A stretch of DNA of 64,000 nucleotides, taken from assembly GCA_964472095.1 (NCBI GenBank), contig CAYYIV010000004.1, positions 124,001 to 188,000 on the forward strand. The letters run 5' to 3'. Below are positions 34,075 to 42,010 of this stretch, one piece after another. A program made the translations under genes and the position numbers. The DNA comes from Pelagibius sp964472095. Lineage in GTDB: Bacteria; Pseudomonadota; Alphaproteobacteria; Kiloniellales; Kiloniellaceae. The notes below the pieces were generated by a model, which was not told where the DNA came from, did no database searches, and was given only the letters and a program-made list of their open reading frames with translations. Position 1 is the first letter of the stretch. Every line of letters starts with the position of its first letter.

Positions 34075-34524
34075 ATGAGCCGTAGCGCCTTCATTCTGGC
34101 GATCCTGATGCTGACGGCGACGCCCGCAGCCTTCGCCCAGGACTCGTTGCGGCCCTTCGTGGTGCAAGGAGACGCCATCGACCTTCCGTTGACGAACCGG
34201 CCCGGCAATCCCCTTCGGGGCGAAGCCCTGGTTGCCGACCATCGGCGCAGCCTCTGCCTGCTCTGCCATACGGGTCCCTTCCCGGAACCCCACGCCCAGG
34301 GGACGCTGGCTCCCGATCTCCGCGGCGTGGGTGGCCGGCTGTCGGAGGGTCAGCTGCGATTGCGCGTGGTGGATATGAAGCGGCTCGACCCCGCGAACAT
34401 CATGCCCTCTTACTATCGTATCGACGGTCTCAGCCGGGTCGCCGTGACCTGGCGCGGCAGGCCGGTGCTCACGGCCGAGGAGATCGAAGATGTGGTTGCC
34501 TTTCTGGTCACGCTGAAGGATTGA
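34075..34524 (+). CDS. soxX: SoxX, monoheme cytochrome c of the SoxAX complex
   Basis: The 149-residue protein begins with a signal peptide (FILAILMLTATPAAFAQ) and has one heme site CLLCH (C61, C64, H65), a likely axial methionine M110 in ANIMPSYYRI, and the SoxX-typical RVAVTWRGRPVLTAEEIEDVVAFL ending. SoxX accepts the electrons when SoxA joins a sulfur substrate to SoxY. ATG 34075 gives a clean signal peptide; an upstream in-frame start at 34003 would add 24 non-signal residues. Confidence 0.92.
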   Translation: MSRSAFILAILMLTATPAAFAQDSLRPFVVQGDAIDLPLTNRPGNPLRGEALVADHRRSLCLLCHTGPFPEPHAQGTLAPDLRGVGGRLSEGQLRLRVVDMKRLDPANIMPSYYRIDGLSRVAVTWRGRPVLTAEEIEDVVAFLVTLKD

Positions 34525-34527
34525 CGT

Positions 34528-35019
34528 ATGCGCGCTGACGGAACCGAACCTCTTGGAATATCTCAGGCCGGGCGACTGGACCGTCGAGGCCTGCTGGCTG
34601 GTGTGGCAGGCTTCACGACCTTGATCATGGTCCGGCCGGTGCTTGCCCGTCCCTCTCTGATGGCGGCTGTCCGGTCCTTCGCCGGAGATGCCGAGGTGCA
34701 ATCCGGCCGGATCCGCTTCGAGATTCCCCCGCTGGTCGAGAATGGCAATGCTGTCGGTGTAACCCTGACCGTGGAGAGCCCGATGACCGCCGCCGACTAC
34801 GTCAGGCGCATCGCTCTTTTCAACGAAAAGAACCCGCAGGCCGACATGGCGATCTTCCACCTCGGGCCGCGGGCCGGCCAGGCCAAGGTGTCGACGCGCC
34901 TTCGGCTCGCGACCTCGCAGACCGTCGTCGCAGCTGCGGAGATGAGCGACGGAAGCTTCTGGTCGAGCGAGGCCAAAGTGGTCGTCACGCTGGCGGCCTG
35001 CATCGAGGACCTGCTGTGA
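34528..35019 (+). CDS. soxY: SoxY-like sulfur-carrier protein with atypical C-terminus
   Basis: The 163-residue protein has a Tat signal (LDRRGLLAGVAGF, R19-R20) and the SoxY beta-sandwich (ENGNAVGVTLTVESPMT, FHLGPRAGQAKVSTRLRLATSQTV). SoxY normally ends in GGCGG with the sulfur-carrying cysteine on a short arm. Here the end reads VTLAACIEDLL: one cysteine is kept at residue 158, but it is flanked by AA and followed by five bulky or acidic residues. Partner SoxZ follows immediately (TGATG overlap), so the protein is expressed as part of a YZ pair. Confidence 0.85.
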   Translation: MRADGTEPLGISQAGRLDRRGLLAGVAGFTTLIMVRPVLARPSLMAAVRSFAGDAEVQSGRIRFEIPPLVENGNAVGVTLTVESPMTAADYVRRIALFNEKNPQADMAIFHLGPRAGQAKVSTRLRLATSQTVVAAAEMSDGSFWSSEAKVVVTLAACIEDLL

Positions 35020-35336
35020 TGCGGACCATGATCAGTGCGCCAAAGACGGCCCGCCGCGGCGAGGTCATAGAGATCAAGACGATGATCGCGCATGCCATGG
35101 AAACAGGATATCGGCGTGACTCGAGTGGGCGGCCGGTCCCGCGCAACATCGTCAACCGCTTCGTCTGTACCTATGATGGCGAAGAGGTGTTCTCGGCTGA
35201 GCTGTTCCCGGCAGTCGCCGCCAATCCGCTCATCGCCTTCACCACGGTCGCCGTGCAGACGGGCCGACTCACCTTTGCCTGGACCGACGACAGCGGGAAC
35301 ACCGAAACGGCCAGCGTCGAGATCACGGTAACATGA
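35019..35336 (+). CDS. soxZ: SoxZ, partner of the SoxY carrier
   Basis: The 105-residue protein matches SoxZ: KTARRGEVIEIKTMIAHAMETGYRRDSSGRPVPRN near the N-terminus, then FVCTYDGEEVF and a C-terminal FAWTDDSGNTE(T)ASVEI. It has no signal peptide and is probably exported with SoxY. ATG 35019 overlaps the soxY stop; a GTG three bases earlier is also possible. Its stop overlaps soxA by four bases. Confidence 0.9.
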   Translation: MRTMISAPKTARRGEVIEIKTMIAHAMETGYRRDSSGRPVPRNIVNRFVCTYDGEEVFSAELFPAVAANPLIAFTTVAVQTGRLTFAWTDDSGNTETASVEITVT

Positions 35337-36115
35337 CGCTGCAGCGGTGTCTGGCGATCTGCTGCCTGCAACTCTGTGTGATCGGGCTGGCGGGTGCCGA
35401 GGAGATCCCGGCGGCCGGCAAGCGCTCCGGGCTCGACTTCGTCTCACCGGAAACCCGAAGCCTGCAGGAAGACGACACCAGCAATCCGGGGATGCTCTGG
35501 GTGCTCGACGGCGAGCGGCTGTGGCGGGAGGGAGCCGGCCCTTCCGGCGCTGCCTGCGCGGACTGTCATGGCGATGCGTCCGAGAGTATGCGCGGGGTCG
35601 CGGCCCGCTATCCTGCGTTCGATGCCGCGTCCGGCCTTCCCCTCGACCTGCAGGGACGCATCAATGCCTGCCGTGCCGAACGGCAGGGCGTGCCGCCTTC
35701 TTCCCTCGAGACCCAGGAGCTGCTCTCCCTCTCGGCCTTCGTCGCCCACCAGTCGCGCGGCATGCCGGTCGCACCCGCTGCGGACGAGCGCCTGATTCCC
35801 TTCATCGAGGGAGGACGCAGTCTGTACCATCAGCGCCTTGGTCAGCTCGATATCGCCTGTGCCGACTGCCACGACGACCGCTGGGGGCAGCGCCTCAGCG
35901 GCAGCGTCATTCCGCAGGCGCACCCGACGGGCTATCCCGTCTATCGTCTGGAATGGCAGACGCTCGGATCGCTTCAGCGCCGCCTGCGCAACTGTATGAT
36001 CGGCGTCCGGGCAGAACCCTTTCCCTATGGTGCGCCGGAGTTTGTCGAACTCGAGCTCTTCCTGATGCAGCGGGCCGCCGGCCTGCCCATCGAGACTCCG
36101 GGCGTGCGGCCTTAG
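35333..36115 (+). CDS. soxA: SoxA, diheme cytochrome c/L-cysteine S-thiosulfotransferase subunit
   Basis: The 260-residue protein has two heme-binding sites, CADCHGD (C75, C78, H79) and CADCHDD (C176, C179, H180). Each half also keeps a lone cysteine in the position of the axial/active thiolate: C113 in RINACRAERQG and C221 in LRNCMIGVRAEPF. With SoxX it would couple a sulfur substrate to the SoxY cysteine in the periplasm. The signal peptide is short and has three cysteines. No soxB or soxCD follows within the window. Confidence 0.92.
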   Translation: MTLQRCLAICCLQLCVIGLAGAEEIPAAGKRSGLDFVSPETRSLQEDDTSNPGMLWVLDGERLWREGAGPSGAACADCHGDASESMRGVAARYPAFDAASGLPLDLQGRINACRAERQGVPPSSLETQELLSLSAFVAHQSRGMPVAPAADERLIPFIEGGRSLYHQRLGQLDIACADCHDDRWGQRLSGSVIPQAHPTGYPVYRLEWQTLGSLQRRLRNCMIGVRAEPFPYGAPEFVELELFLMQRAAGLPIETPGVRP

Positions 36116-36233
36116 TGACTCAGAGTGACGCAGGAAGAGCCAGGCCCCTCATTGCCGGTGGGGGACCGAGGGGGGATCGGGTCAATTCTCGCCGTGTCGC
36201 ATCCCTTCTGGCGCTCCCATTTATTCTTCGCGA

Positions 36234-36249
36234 TGGAAATTTTGTTCCA
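36234..36249. promoter_or_regulatory. Candidate RpiR/IolR operator upstream of rpiR-type gene
   Basis: TGGAAATTTTGTTCCA is an inverted repeat of the form TGGAA-N6-TTCCA, 50 bases ahead of the regulator start. The same GGAA-N6-TTCC core occurs twice before iolC. As I recall, IolR proteins of rhizobia recognise such a core. Confidence 0.65.
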
Positions 36250-36299
36250 AATGCACTTTCCTATGGTGCATAAGCACGTAGCTGTGTGGAGGAGAGTTG

Positions 36300-37175
36300 G
36301 TGGCAGGCAAAACGGCCGAGGCGGTGAAGGTGCCTCAGGACTTCGAATCGCTGAGGAGCTTGATCGTATTGCGCCGGGAGGAACTGCCGCGTCGCCTTGC
36401 CCAGGTGGCGGAGTTCGCGTTGGAGCAGCCCGACAAGGTTGCCTTCGGCACGGTGGCCGAACTGGCCGGCATGGCCGGTGTGCAGCCTTCGACCCTGGTG
36501 CGTTTCGCCCAAACGCTGGGCTTTTCCGGGTTTTCCGACCTGCAGGAGATCTTTCGCGCCCGCTTGCGCGAGCGCTGGCCGGACTATGGCGAGCGCCTGA
36601 AGCGCCTGGAGGCGCGCGCCCAGTCCGGCGGCTCCCTGGCGCTGCTCGACGGCTTCGCTGAGGCGGCCGTGGCATCGCTCGCCCGCCTGCGCGAGGACGC
36701 GAATGGCGAGGAGTTGGAGAAGGTTGCCGGAATTCTCGCGGGCGCGCGCCGGATCGGCCTGCTCGGCCAGCGCCGGGTCTTTCCGGTCGCATCCTATCTC
36801 GCCTACGCCTGCGCCAAACTGGGAATCGAGACCCAATTGCTGGACAATCGTGGCGGGTTGCTGGCCGAGGAAGCCCGCTTCCTGGAGGGCGAAGACGCGC
36901 TGTTGGCGGTCAGCTTCACCCCTTACACGCCTGAAACCATCGAAGTGGCCGCCGAGGTCGCCGAGCGCGGCGTACCGGTCGTCGCCATCACCGATTCGCC
37001 CTTCAGTCCGCTCACCCGCAGTGCCCGTGCCTGGATCGAGGTGGTCGAATCCGACTACGGCGCCTTCCGATCCCTCAGTGCAACCATGACGGTGGCCATT
37101 GCCATCGCGGTGTCGGTGGCGGAACTGCGCCGCGCCGGCACCCGTAGCCAGGGTCCTATCCGGCCGACCCGCTGA
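36300..37175 (+). CDS. RpiR/MurR-family regulator, probable IolR
   Basis: The 291-residue protein has an N-terminal RpiR-type helix-turn-helix (KVAFGTVAELAGMAGVQPSTLVRFAQTLGFSGFSDLQ) and a C-terminal SIS domain (about residues 130-260, LLAVSFTPYTPETIEVAAEVAERGVPVVAITD) that would bind a phosphorylated inositol catabolite. GGAGGAG at 36288-36294 lies five bases before GTG 36300; a TTG at 36297 is an alternative. It directly precedes the inositol operon and is flanked by matching operator candidates, so it probably represses iol genes and itself. Confidence 0.9.
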   Translation: MAGKTAEAVKVPQDFESLRSLIVLRREELPRRLAQVAEFALEQPDKVAFGTVAELAGMAGVQPSTLVRFAQTLGFSGFSDLQEIFRARLRERWPDYGERLKRLEARAQSGGSLALLDGFAEAAVASLARLREDANGEELEKVAGILAGARRIGLLGQRRVFPVASYLAYACAKLGIETQLLDNRGGLLAEEARFLEGEDALLAVSFTPYTPETIEVAAEVAERGVPVVAITDSPFSPLTRSARAWIEVVESDYGAFRSLSATMTVAIAIAVSVAELRRAGTRSQGPIRPTR

Positions 37176-37221
37176 AGGAATGAATGTTCCTGTTTGACAT
37201 CAACATGGAATTTTTGTTTCG
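37176..37221. promoter_or_regulatory. Paired RpiR/IolR operator candidates upstream of iolC
   Basis: AGGAATGAATGTTCCT (37176-37191) is a perfect inverted repeat around a six-base spacer, and TGGAATTTTTGTTTCG (37206-37221) is a looser copy, close in sequence to the site at 36234-36249. Their centres are 30 bp apart, near three helical turns, which fits cooperative binding by a dimeric or tetrameric RpiR-type repressor. Confidence 0.65.
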
Positions 37222-37275
37222 TTAAGCCGAAGTGTATCCTCGGCCAACAGCGGCATAGCAAAGCTCCGCCCCACC

Positions 37276-39207
37276 ATGACAGGCTTACCCTTGCTCGACG
37301 TCATCACCCTCGGCCGGGCCTCGGTCGACCTCTACGGCCAGCAGATTGGTGGCCGCCTGGAGGACATGGCGAGCTTTGCCAAGTCGGTCGGGGGCTCGCC
37401 GACGAACATTGCTATCGGGGCGGCGCGCCTGGGGCTGAAGAGCGGGCTCATCACCCGAGTCGGTAGAGAGCAGTTCGGCAACTTCATCCTGGAGCAACTG
37501 GCGCGCGAAGGCGTCGAAACGCGGGGCGTGGTCATCGACCCTGAGCGCCTGACGGCCCTGGCCATCCTCGGCGTGCAGAGCGATAGCGACTTTCCCCTGC
37601 TGTTCTATCGGGATAACTGCGCCGACATGGCGCTCTGCGCGGCGGACATCGACGAGAACTACGTCGCGGCTGCCGCAGCCCTGCAGATTTGTGGGACTCA
37701 CCTCACCCGCGAGGGCGTGCGCCAGGCGACCCAGAAGGCGGTGGCCGCGGCCAAGGCGGCGGGCCGCAAGGTGGTCTTCGACATCGACTATCGTCCGAAC
37801 CTCTGGGGGCTGGGCGGTCACGACAGCGGCGCCCAGCGCTACCGGGAATCGCGGGAGGTCACAGCGGTGCTGCAGTCGGTGGTCGCCGACTGCGACCTCA
37901 TCGTCGGCACCGAGGAGGAGGTCCACATTGCCGGCGGCAGTCGCGACACGGCAGCAGCCCTGCGCGGCCTGCGCGCGCTGAGCGAAGCCGTCCTGGTGCT
38001 GAAGCGCGGTCCTATGGGCTGTTTGGTCTTCGCCGGCGAGATTCCCGACGACCTGGAGCAGGGTATCCAGGGACCTGGCTTCCCGGTGGAGGTCTACAAC
38101 GTCCTCGGCGCGGGCGACGCCTTCATGGCCGGCTTTTTGCGCGGCTGGCTGAAGGGCGAGCCGCTGGAGACCTGCTGTACCTGGGCGAATGCCTGCGGTG
38201 CTTTCGCGGTCTCGCGCCTGCTGTGCTCGCCGGAAAGCCCGACCTGGACCGAACTGCAGCATTTCCTCACGGCGGGCAGCAAACATCGCGCCCTGCGCCA
38301 CGATGTGCAGCTCAACCATCTGCACTGGGCGACGACACGGCGCGGCGACTGGCCGCGGCTCTTCGCTTTTGCCATCGACCATCGCATCCAGTTCGAACAG
38401 CTGGCCGCGCGCTCTGGCGCTTCCTTCGAGCGTATTGGCGCGTTCAAGAGCCTCGCGGTCGCGGCGGCCGGCAGGGTCGCCGGCGGCCGTCCCGGCTTCG
38501 GCATGCTGCTCGACGGCACCTACGGGCGCCAGGCGCTCTACGCGGCGCTGGATCACGGCTTCTGGATCGGCCGTCCGGTCGAGGTCCCGACCTCCCGCCC
38601 GCTGGCCTTCGAAGGCGGCGACCTCGGCTCGACGCTCATCGAATGGCCGCTCGCTCATACCGTGAAGTGCCTGGTGTTCTACCATCCAGACGATGACGCG
38701 GCGCTGAAGCGCCAGCAGGAAGCCCAGCTTCTCACACTCTATCAGGCCTGCCGGCGGCTGGGCCGGGAACTGATGGTGGAGATCATCGCTGGCAAGCACG
38801 GCAGCCTCGGCACCACGACGGTGGCGGAGGTGCTCGCCACGCTTTACCGTCTCGGCATCAAGCCGGACTGGTGGAAGCTGGAGCCACAGCCGGATGCCGC
38901 CGCCTGGCAGGCCGTAGACCGGGTGATCGACAAGCAGGACCCCTACTGCCGAGGCGTGGTGCTGCTCGGACTGGAGGCGCCGGCGGCGCAGCTGGCGGAG
39001 GACTTCGCGGCCTGCCAAGCCAGTTCCTGGGTGCGCGGCTTTGCCATCGGGCGCACCATCTTCGCCGAAGCGGCGGAGCGCTGGCTCCGCGAGGAGATCG
39101 GCGATCGCGAGGCCGTTGCCGAGATGACCGAGCGTTTCGACGGTCTGGTGGCTCATTGGACCGCCGCCTGCGGCAAAAGGACGAGCCTGCGGCAGAGGAG
39201 TCTCTAG
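37276..39207 (+). CDS. iolC: IolC 5-dehydro-2-deoxygluconokinase fused to DUF2090 (aldolase-like) domain
   Basis: The 643-residue protein joins a PfkB-type sugar kinase (residues 1-320, with GGSPTNIAIGAARLG and the catalytic NVLGAGDAF) to a C-terminal DUF2090 domain (about 335-635) related to class II/IolJ-like aldolases. The kinase makes 2-deoxy-5-keto-D-gluconate 6-phosphate; the second half may cleave it, as proposed for this common proteobacterial fusion. It is the first gene of the operon and ends directly at the iolD start codon. No clear ribosome site precedes ATG 37276. Confidence 0.93.
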   Translation: MTGLPLLDVITLGRASVDLYGQQIGGRLEDMASFAKSVGGSPTNIAIGAARLGLKSGLITRVGREQFGNFILEQLAREGVETRGVVIDPERLTALAILGVQSDSDFPLLFYRDNCADMALCAADIDENYVAAAAALQICGTHLTREGVRQATQKAVAAAKAAGRKVVFDIDYRPNLWGLGGHDSGAQRYRESREVTAVLQSVVADCDLIVGTEEEVHIAGGSRDTAAALRGLRALSEAVLVLKRGPMGCLVFAGEIPDDLEQGIQGPGFPVEVYNVLGAGDAFMAGFLRGWLKGEPLETCCTWANACGAFAVSRLLCSPESPTWTELQHFLTAGSKHRALRHDVQLNHLHWATTRRGDWPRLFAFAIDHRIQFEQLAARSGASFERIGAFKSLAVAAAGRVAGGRPGFGMLLDGTYGRQALYAALDHGFWIGRPVEVPTSRPLAFEGGDLGSTLIEWPLAHTVKCLVFYHPDDDAALKRQQEAQLLTLYQACRRLGRELMVEIIAGKHGSLGTTTVAEVLATLYRLGIKPDWWKLEPQPDAAAWQAVDRVIDKQDPYCRGVVLLGLEAPAAQLAEDFAACQASSWVRGFAIGRTIFAEAAERWLREEIGDREAVAEMTERFDGLVAHWTAACGKRTSLRQRSL

Positions 39208-41055
39208 ATGGCCAAGCTTCGGCTCACCATGGCGCAGGCGCTGGTGCGCTACCTGGCGGCGCAGAGGTGCCGGATCGAAGGTCAGTCGCTGCCGCTTTTC
39301 GCCGGAGTCTGGGCGATCTTCGGCCACGGCAACGTCGCCGGCCTGGGCGAAGCCCTCTGGCGGTATAGCGAGGCGCTGCCGACCTATCGGGCCCACAACG
39401 AGCAGGCTATGGCCCATGCCGCCATCGCCTTCGCTAAGGCGATGCGCCGGAGGCGGATGATGGCCTGCACCACTTCGATTGGCCCGGGCGCCACGAATCT
39501 GGTGACGGCCGCCGCTGTCGCCCACGTGAACAGACTTCCCCTGCTGCTGTTGCCCGGTGACGTCTTTGCCAACCGGGCGCCCGATCCGGTGCTGCAGCAG
39601 GTGGAGGACTTCGGCGACGGTACGGTTTCTGCCAACGATTGCCTCAAGCCGGTGTCGCGCTACTTCGACCGCATCACCAGGCCAGAGCAGATCCTCGCCG
39701 CCCTGCCGCGCGCCCTGGAGACGCTCACCGATCCGGCGCGCTGTGGGCCGGTGACCCTGGCGCTGTGCCAGGACGTGCAGGCCGAGGCCTTCGACTATCC
39801 GCAAAGTTTCTTTGAGCCGCGCGTTTGGAGCCCGCGGCGCCCGGCACCCGATGCCGGGGAGCTGCAGGAGGCGGCTGCTCTGCTCGGCGCGGCTCGGAAG
39901 CCGCTGATCGTCGCCGGCGGCGGCGTGCACTACGCCGAGGCCTGCGCCTGGCTCGCCGATTTCGCTGGCAAGCGCGGCATCCCGGTCTGCGAGACCCAGG
40001 CCGGCAAATCGGCGCTGCCGGACGACCACCCGCTGAATCTCGGTGCCCTCGGCGTCACTGGCACCGCCGCAGCCAACGAGGCAGCTGCCGCGGCGGATGT
40101 GGTTTTCGCCGTTGGCACGCGCCTGCAAGACTTCACCACCGGCTCCTGGACGCTGTTCGCCAACCCGGCGCGCCGTCTGCTGGCGCTCAACGTGCAGCCC
40201 TACGATGCTGCCAAGCACCAGGCTGCAACGCTGGTGGCCGACGCGGCGGTCGGCCTGGCAGCGCTCGACCAGGCGCTGGCCGACTACCGGGCGCCGGCCG
40301 CCTGGAGCGACGCGGTGCAGAAGGCAAAGGCCACGTGGCAGCAAGCTGCCGCGGCTGTCACCGCGCCCGATAACGCGCAGACGCCGAGCGACGCACAGGT
40401 GATCGGCGCCGTGCAGCGCGCCGCTGGCCGGGACTCCGTCGTCGTCTGCGCCGCCGGCGGCCTGCCGGGAGAGCTCCACAAGCTGTGGCGGGCGGGCTCG
40501 CCTGGCAGCTACCATCTGGAATACGGCTACTCCTGCATGGGCTACGAGATCGCCGGCGGGCTCGGCGTGAAGCTGGCGCGGCCCGAGGCGGAGGTCATCG
40601 TTATGGTCGGCGACGGCAGCTACCTCATGCTGAACTCTGAGATCGCTACCTCGGTCATGCTGGGACTGAAGCTCATCGTTGTGGTACTCGACAACCGCGG
40701 CTTCGGTTGCATCAACCGGCTCCAGGCGGCGACCGGTGGCGAGACCTTCAACAACCTCCTGGCGCAGAGCACCCACGTGGAGCTGCCGCAGATCGACTTC
40801 GCAGCGCATGCGGCGTCCCTCGGTGCGCAGGCAGAGAAGGTGTCGAGCCTCGCCGACCTCGAACCCGCGCTGGTGCGGGCAAATGGCGCAGCGCGCACCA
40901 GCGTCATCGTGATCGAGACCGATCCCGCGATCTCGACCTCGGCCGGCGGCCACTGGTGGGACGTCGCGGTGCCGGAGGTCTCCGAGCGCGCGGAGGTACA
41001 GCGGGTGCGCGGCGACTACGAGAAGGCCCGCGGCAAGCAGCGGCCGTCCGACTGA
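39208..41055 (+). CDS. iolD: IolD, 3D-(3,5/4)-trihydroxycyclohexane-1,2-dione hydrolase (ThDP enzyme)
   Basis: The 615-residue protein has the ThDP-enzyme layout: N-terminal Pyr domain with HNEQAMAHAAIAFAKA, central domain, and a C-terminal PP domain with VMVGDGSYLMLNSEIAT followed by LDNRGFGCINRLQ. IolD hydrolytically opens the diketo-inositol ring. Start follows iolC without a gap and iolE follows 27 bases later. Confidence 0.95.
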   Translation: MAKLRLTMAQALVRYLAAQRCRIEGQSLPLFAGVWAIFGHGNVAGLGEALWRYSEALPTYRAHNEQAMAHAAIAFAKAMRRRRMMACTTSIGPGATNLVTAAAVAHVNRLPLLLLPGDVFANRAPDPVLQQVEDFGDGTVSANDCLKPVSRYFDRITRPEQILAALPRALETLTDPARCGPVTLALCQDVQAEAFDYPQSFFEPRVWSPRRPAPDAGELQEAAALLGAARKPLIVAGGGVHYAEACAWLADFAGKRGIPVCETQAGKSALPDDHPLNLGALGVTGTAAANEAAAAADVVFAVGTRLQDFTTGSWTLFANPARRLLALNVQPYDAAKHQAATLVADAAVGLAALDQALADYRAPAAWSDAVQKAKATWQQAAAAVTAPDNAQTPSDAQVIGAVQRAAGRDSVVVCAAGGLPGELHKLWRAGSPGSYHLEYGYSCMGYEIAGGLGVKLARPEAEVIVMVGDGSYLMLNSEIATSVMLGLKLIVVVLDNRGFGCINRLQAATGGETFNNLLAQSTHVELPQIDFAAHAASLGAQAEKVSSLADLEPALVRANGAARTSVIVIETDPAISTSAGGHWWDVAVPEVSERAEVQRVRGDYEKARGKQRPSD

Positions 41056-41082
41056 ACGGACGCGGAAGGACGGACAGACGCC

Positions 41083-41967
41083 ATGACGGTGCGCATCGGA
41101 GCCAACCCCATTGGCTGGTCAAACGACGACCTGCGGGAACTGGGCGCCCACATCCCGCTCGAGACCTGTCTTTCGGAGGCCCGCGCGGCCGGCTTCACCG
41201 GCATGGAGCTCGGCCACAAGTTTCCCCGCGAGGCAAAGGCCTTGCGAGAAGTCCTGGCGAAGCACGACCTCGACCTGGTCTCCGGCTGGTACTCCTCGAA
41301 CCTGCTGACCCGCGACGCCGGGGCGGAGCTGGCGGCGCTCGAACCGCACCTCGCCCTGCTCGAAGCCCTGGGCGCCGAGGTGCTGGTCTTTGCGGAAACG
41401 ACCGGTGCCATCCACGGCGACCGTGGCCGGCCGATCTCCTCGCGCCCGCGGTTGGCGGACGATGATTGGACTGGCTTTGGCAAAGCCTTGACTGAAGTCG
41501 CCGAAGCGGTTGCCGCGCGCGGACTCGACCTCGTCTACCACCACCACATGGGCACCGTGGTCGAGAGCGCCGCCGACATCAACGCTCTGATGCGTGCGAC
41601 CGGGCCGGCGGTGAAGCTGCTGCTCGATAGCGGCCACGCGACCTTTGCTGGCGGTGACCCTGTCACCTTGGCACGGTCACACCGCGCGCGCATCGGCCAT
41701 GTCCACTGCAAGGACCTGCGCAGAGCCGTGATGCGGCAGGCCCTGGCAGAGGACTGGAGCTTCCTCGACGCGGTGGTGGCCGGCGTCTTCACCGTGCCGG
41801 GCGACGGCTGCGTCGATTTCCAGGCGGTCCTGGACGAACTGCCGGGCTACGCCGGCTGGCTTGTCGTCGAGGCGGAGCAGGACCCTGAAACGGCGCCGCC
41901 GGCCGCCTACGCCAAGCTTGGCTACGACAACCTGCGAGGCTATGCGAAGGCTGCCGGACTGATATGA
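41083..41967 (+). CDS. iolE: IolE, 2-keto-myo-inositol (inosose) dehydratase
   Basis: The 294-residue protein is a xylose-isomerase-like TIM barrel with GANPIGWSNDDL at the N-terminus, then HHHMGTVVES, LLDSGHATFAGGDP and GHVHCKDLR, which hold the metal-binding residues. It removes water from 2-keto-myo-inositol to give the dione substrate of IolD. It lies between iolD and iolB in the same operon. Confidence 0.95.
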   Translation: MTVRIGANPIGWSNDDLRELGAHIPLETCLSEARAAGFTGMELGHKFPREAKALREVLAKHDLDLVSGWYSSNLLTRDAGAELAALEPHLALLEALGAEVLVFAETTGAIHGDRGRPISSRPRLADDDWTGFGKALTEVAEAVAARGLDLVYHHHMGTVVESAADINALMRATGPAVKLLLDSGHATFAGGDPVTLARSHRARIGHVHCKDLRRAVMRQALAEDWSFLDAVVAGVFTVPGDGCVDFQAVLDELPGYAGWLVVEAEQDPETAPPAAYAKLGYDNLRGYAKAAGLI

Positions 41968-42010
41968 CAAATATCGGGTGCAACCCAAGTGCGGACGAAG
42001 GAGCGACAAG

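Noticed and set aside
36125..36661. Plus-strand frame spanning the region before and within the RpiR-type gene
   Set aside because: It overlaps the regulator out of frame; the regulator frame has HTH and SIS domains and a GGAGGAG site.
37285..40953. A 1222-codon open frame on the minus strand
   Set aside because: It lies antisense to iolC and iolD, whose products have full sets of catalytic motifs; the long frame is a by-product of high-GC codon use and its translation is histidine/arginine-rich without domains.
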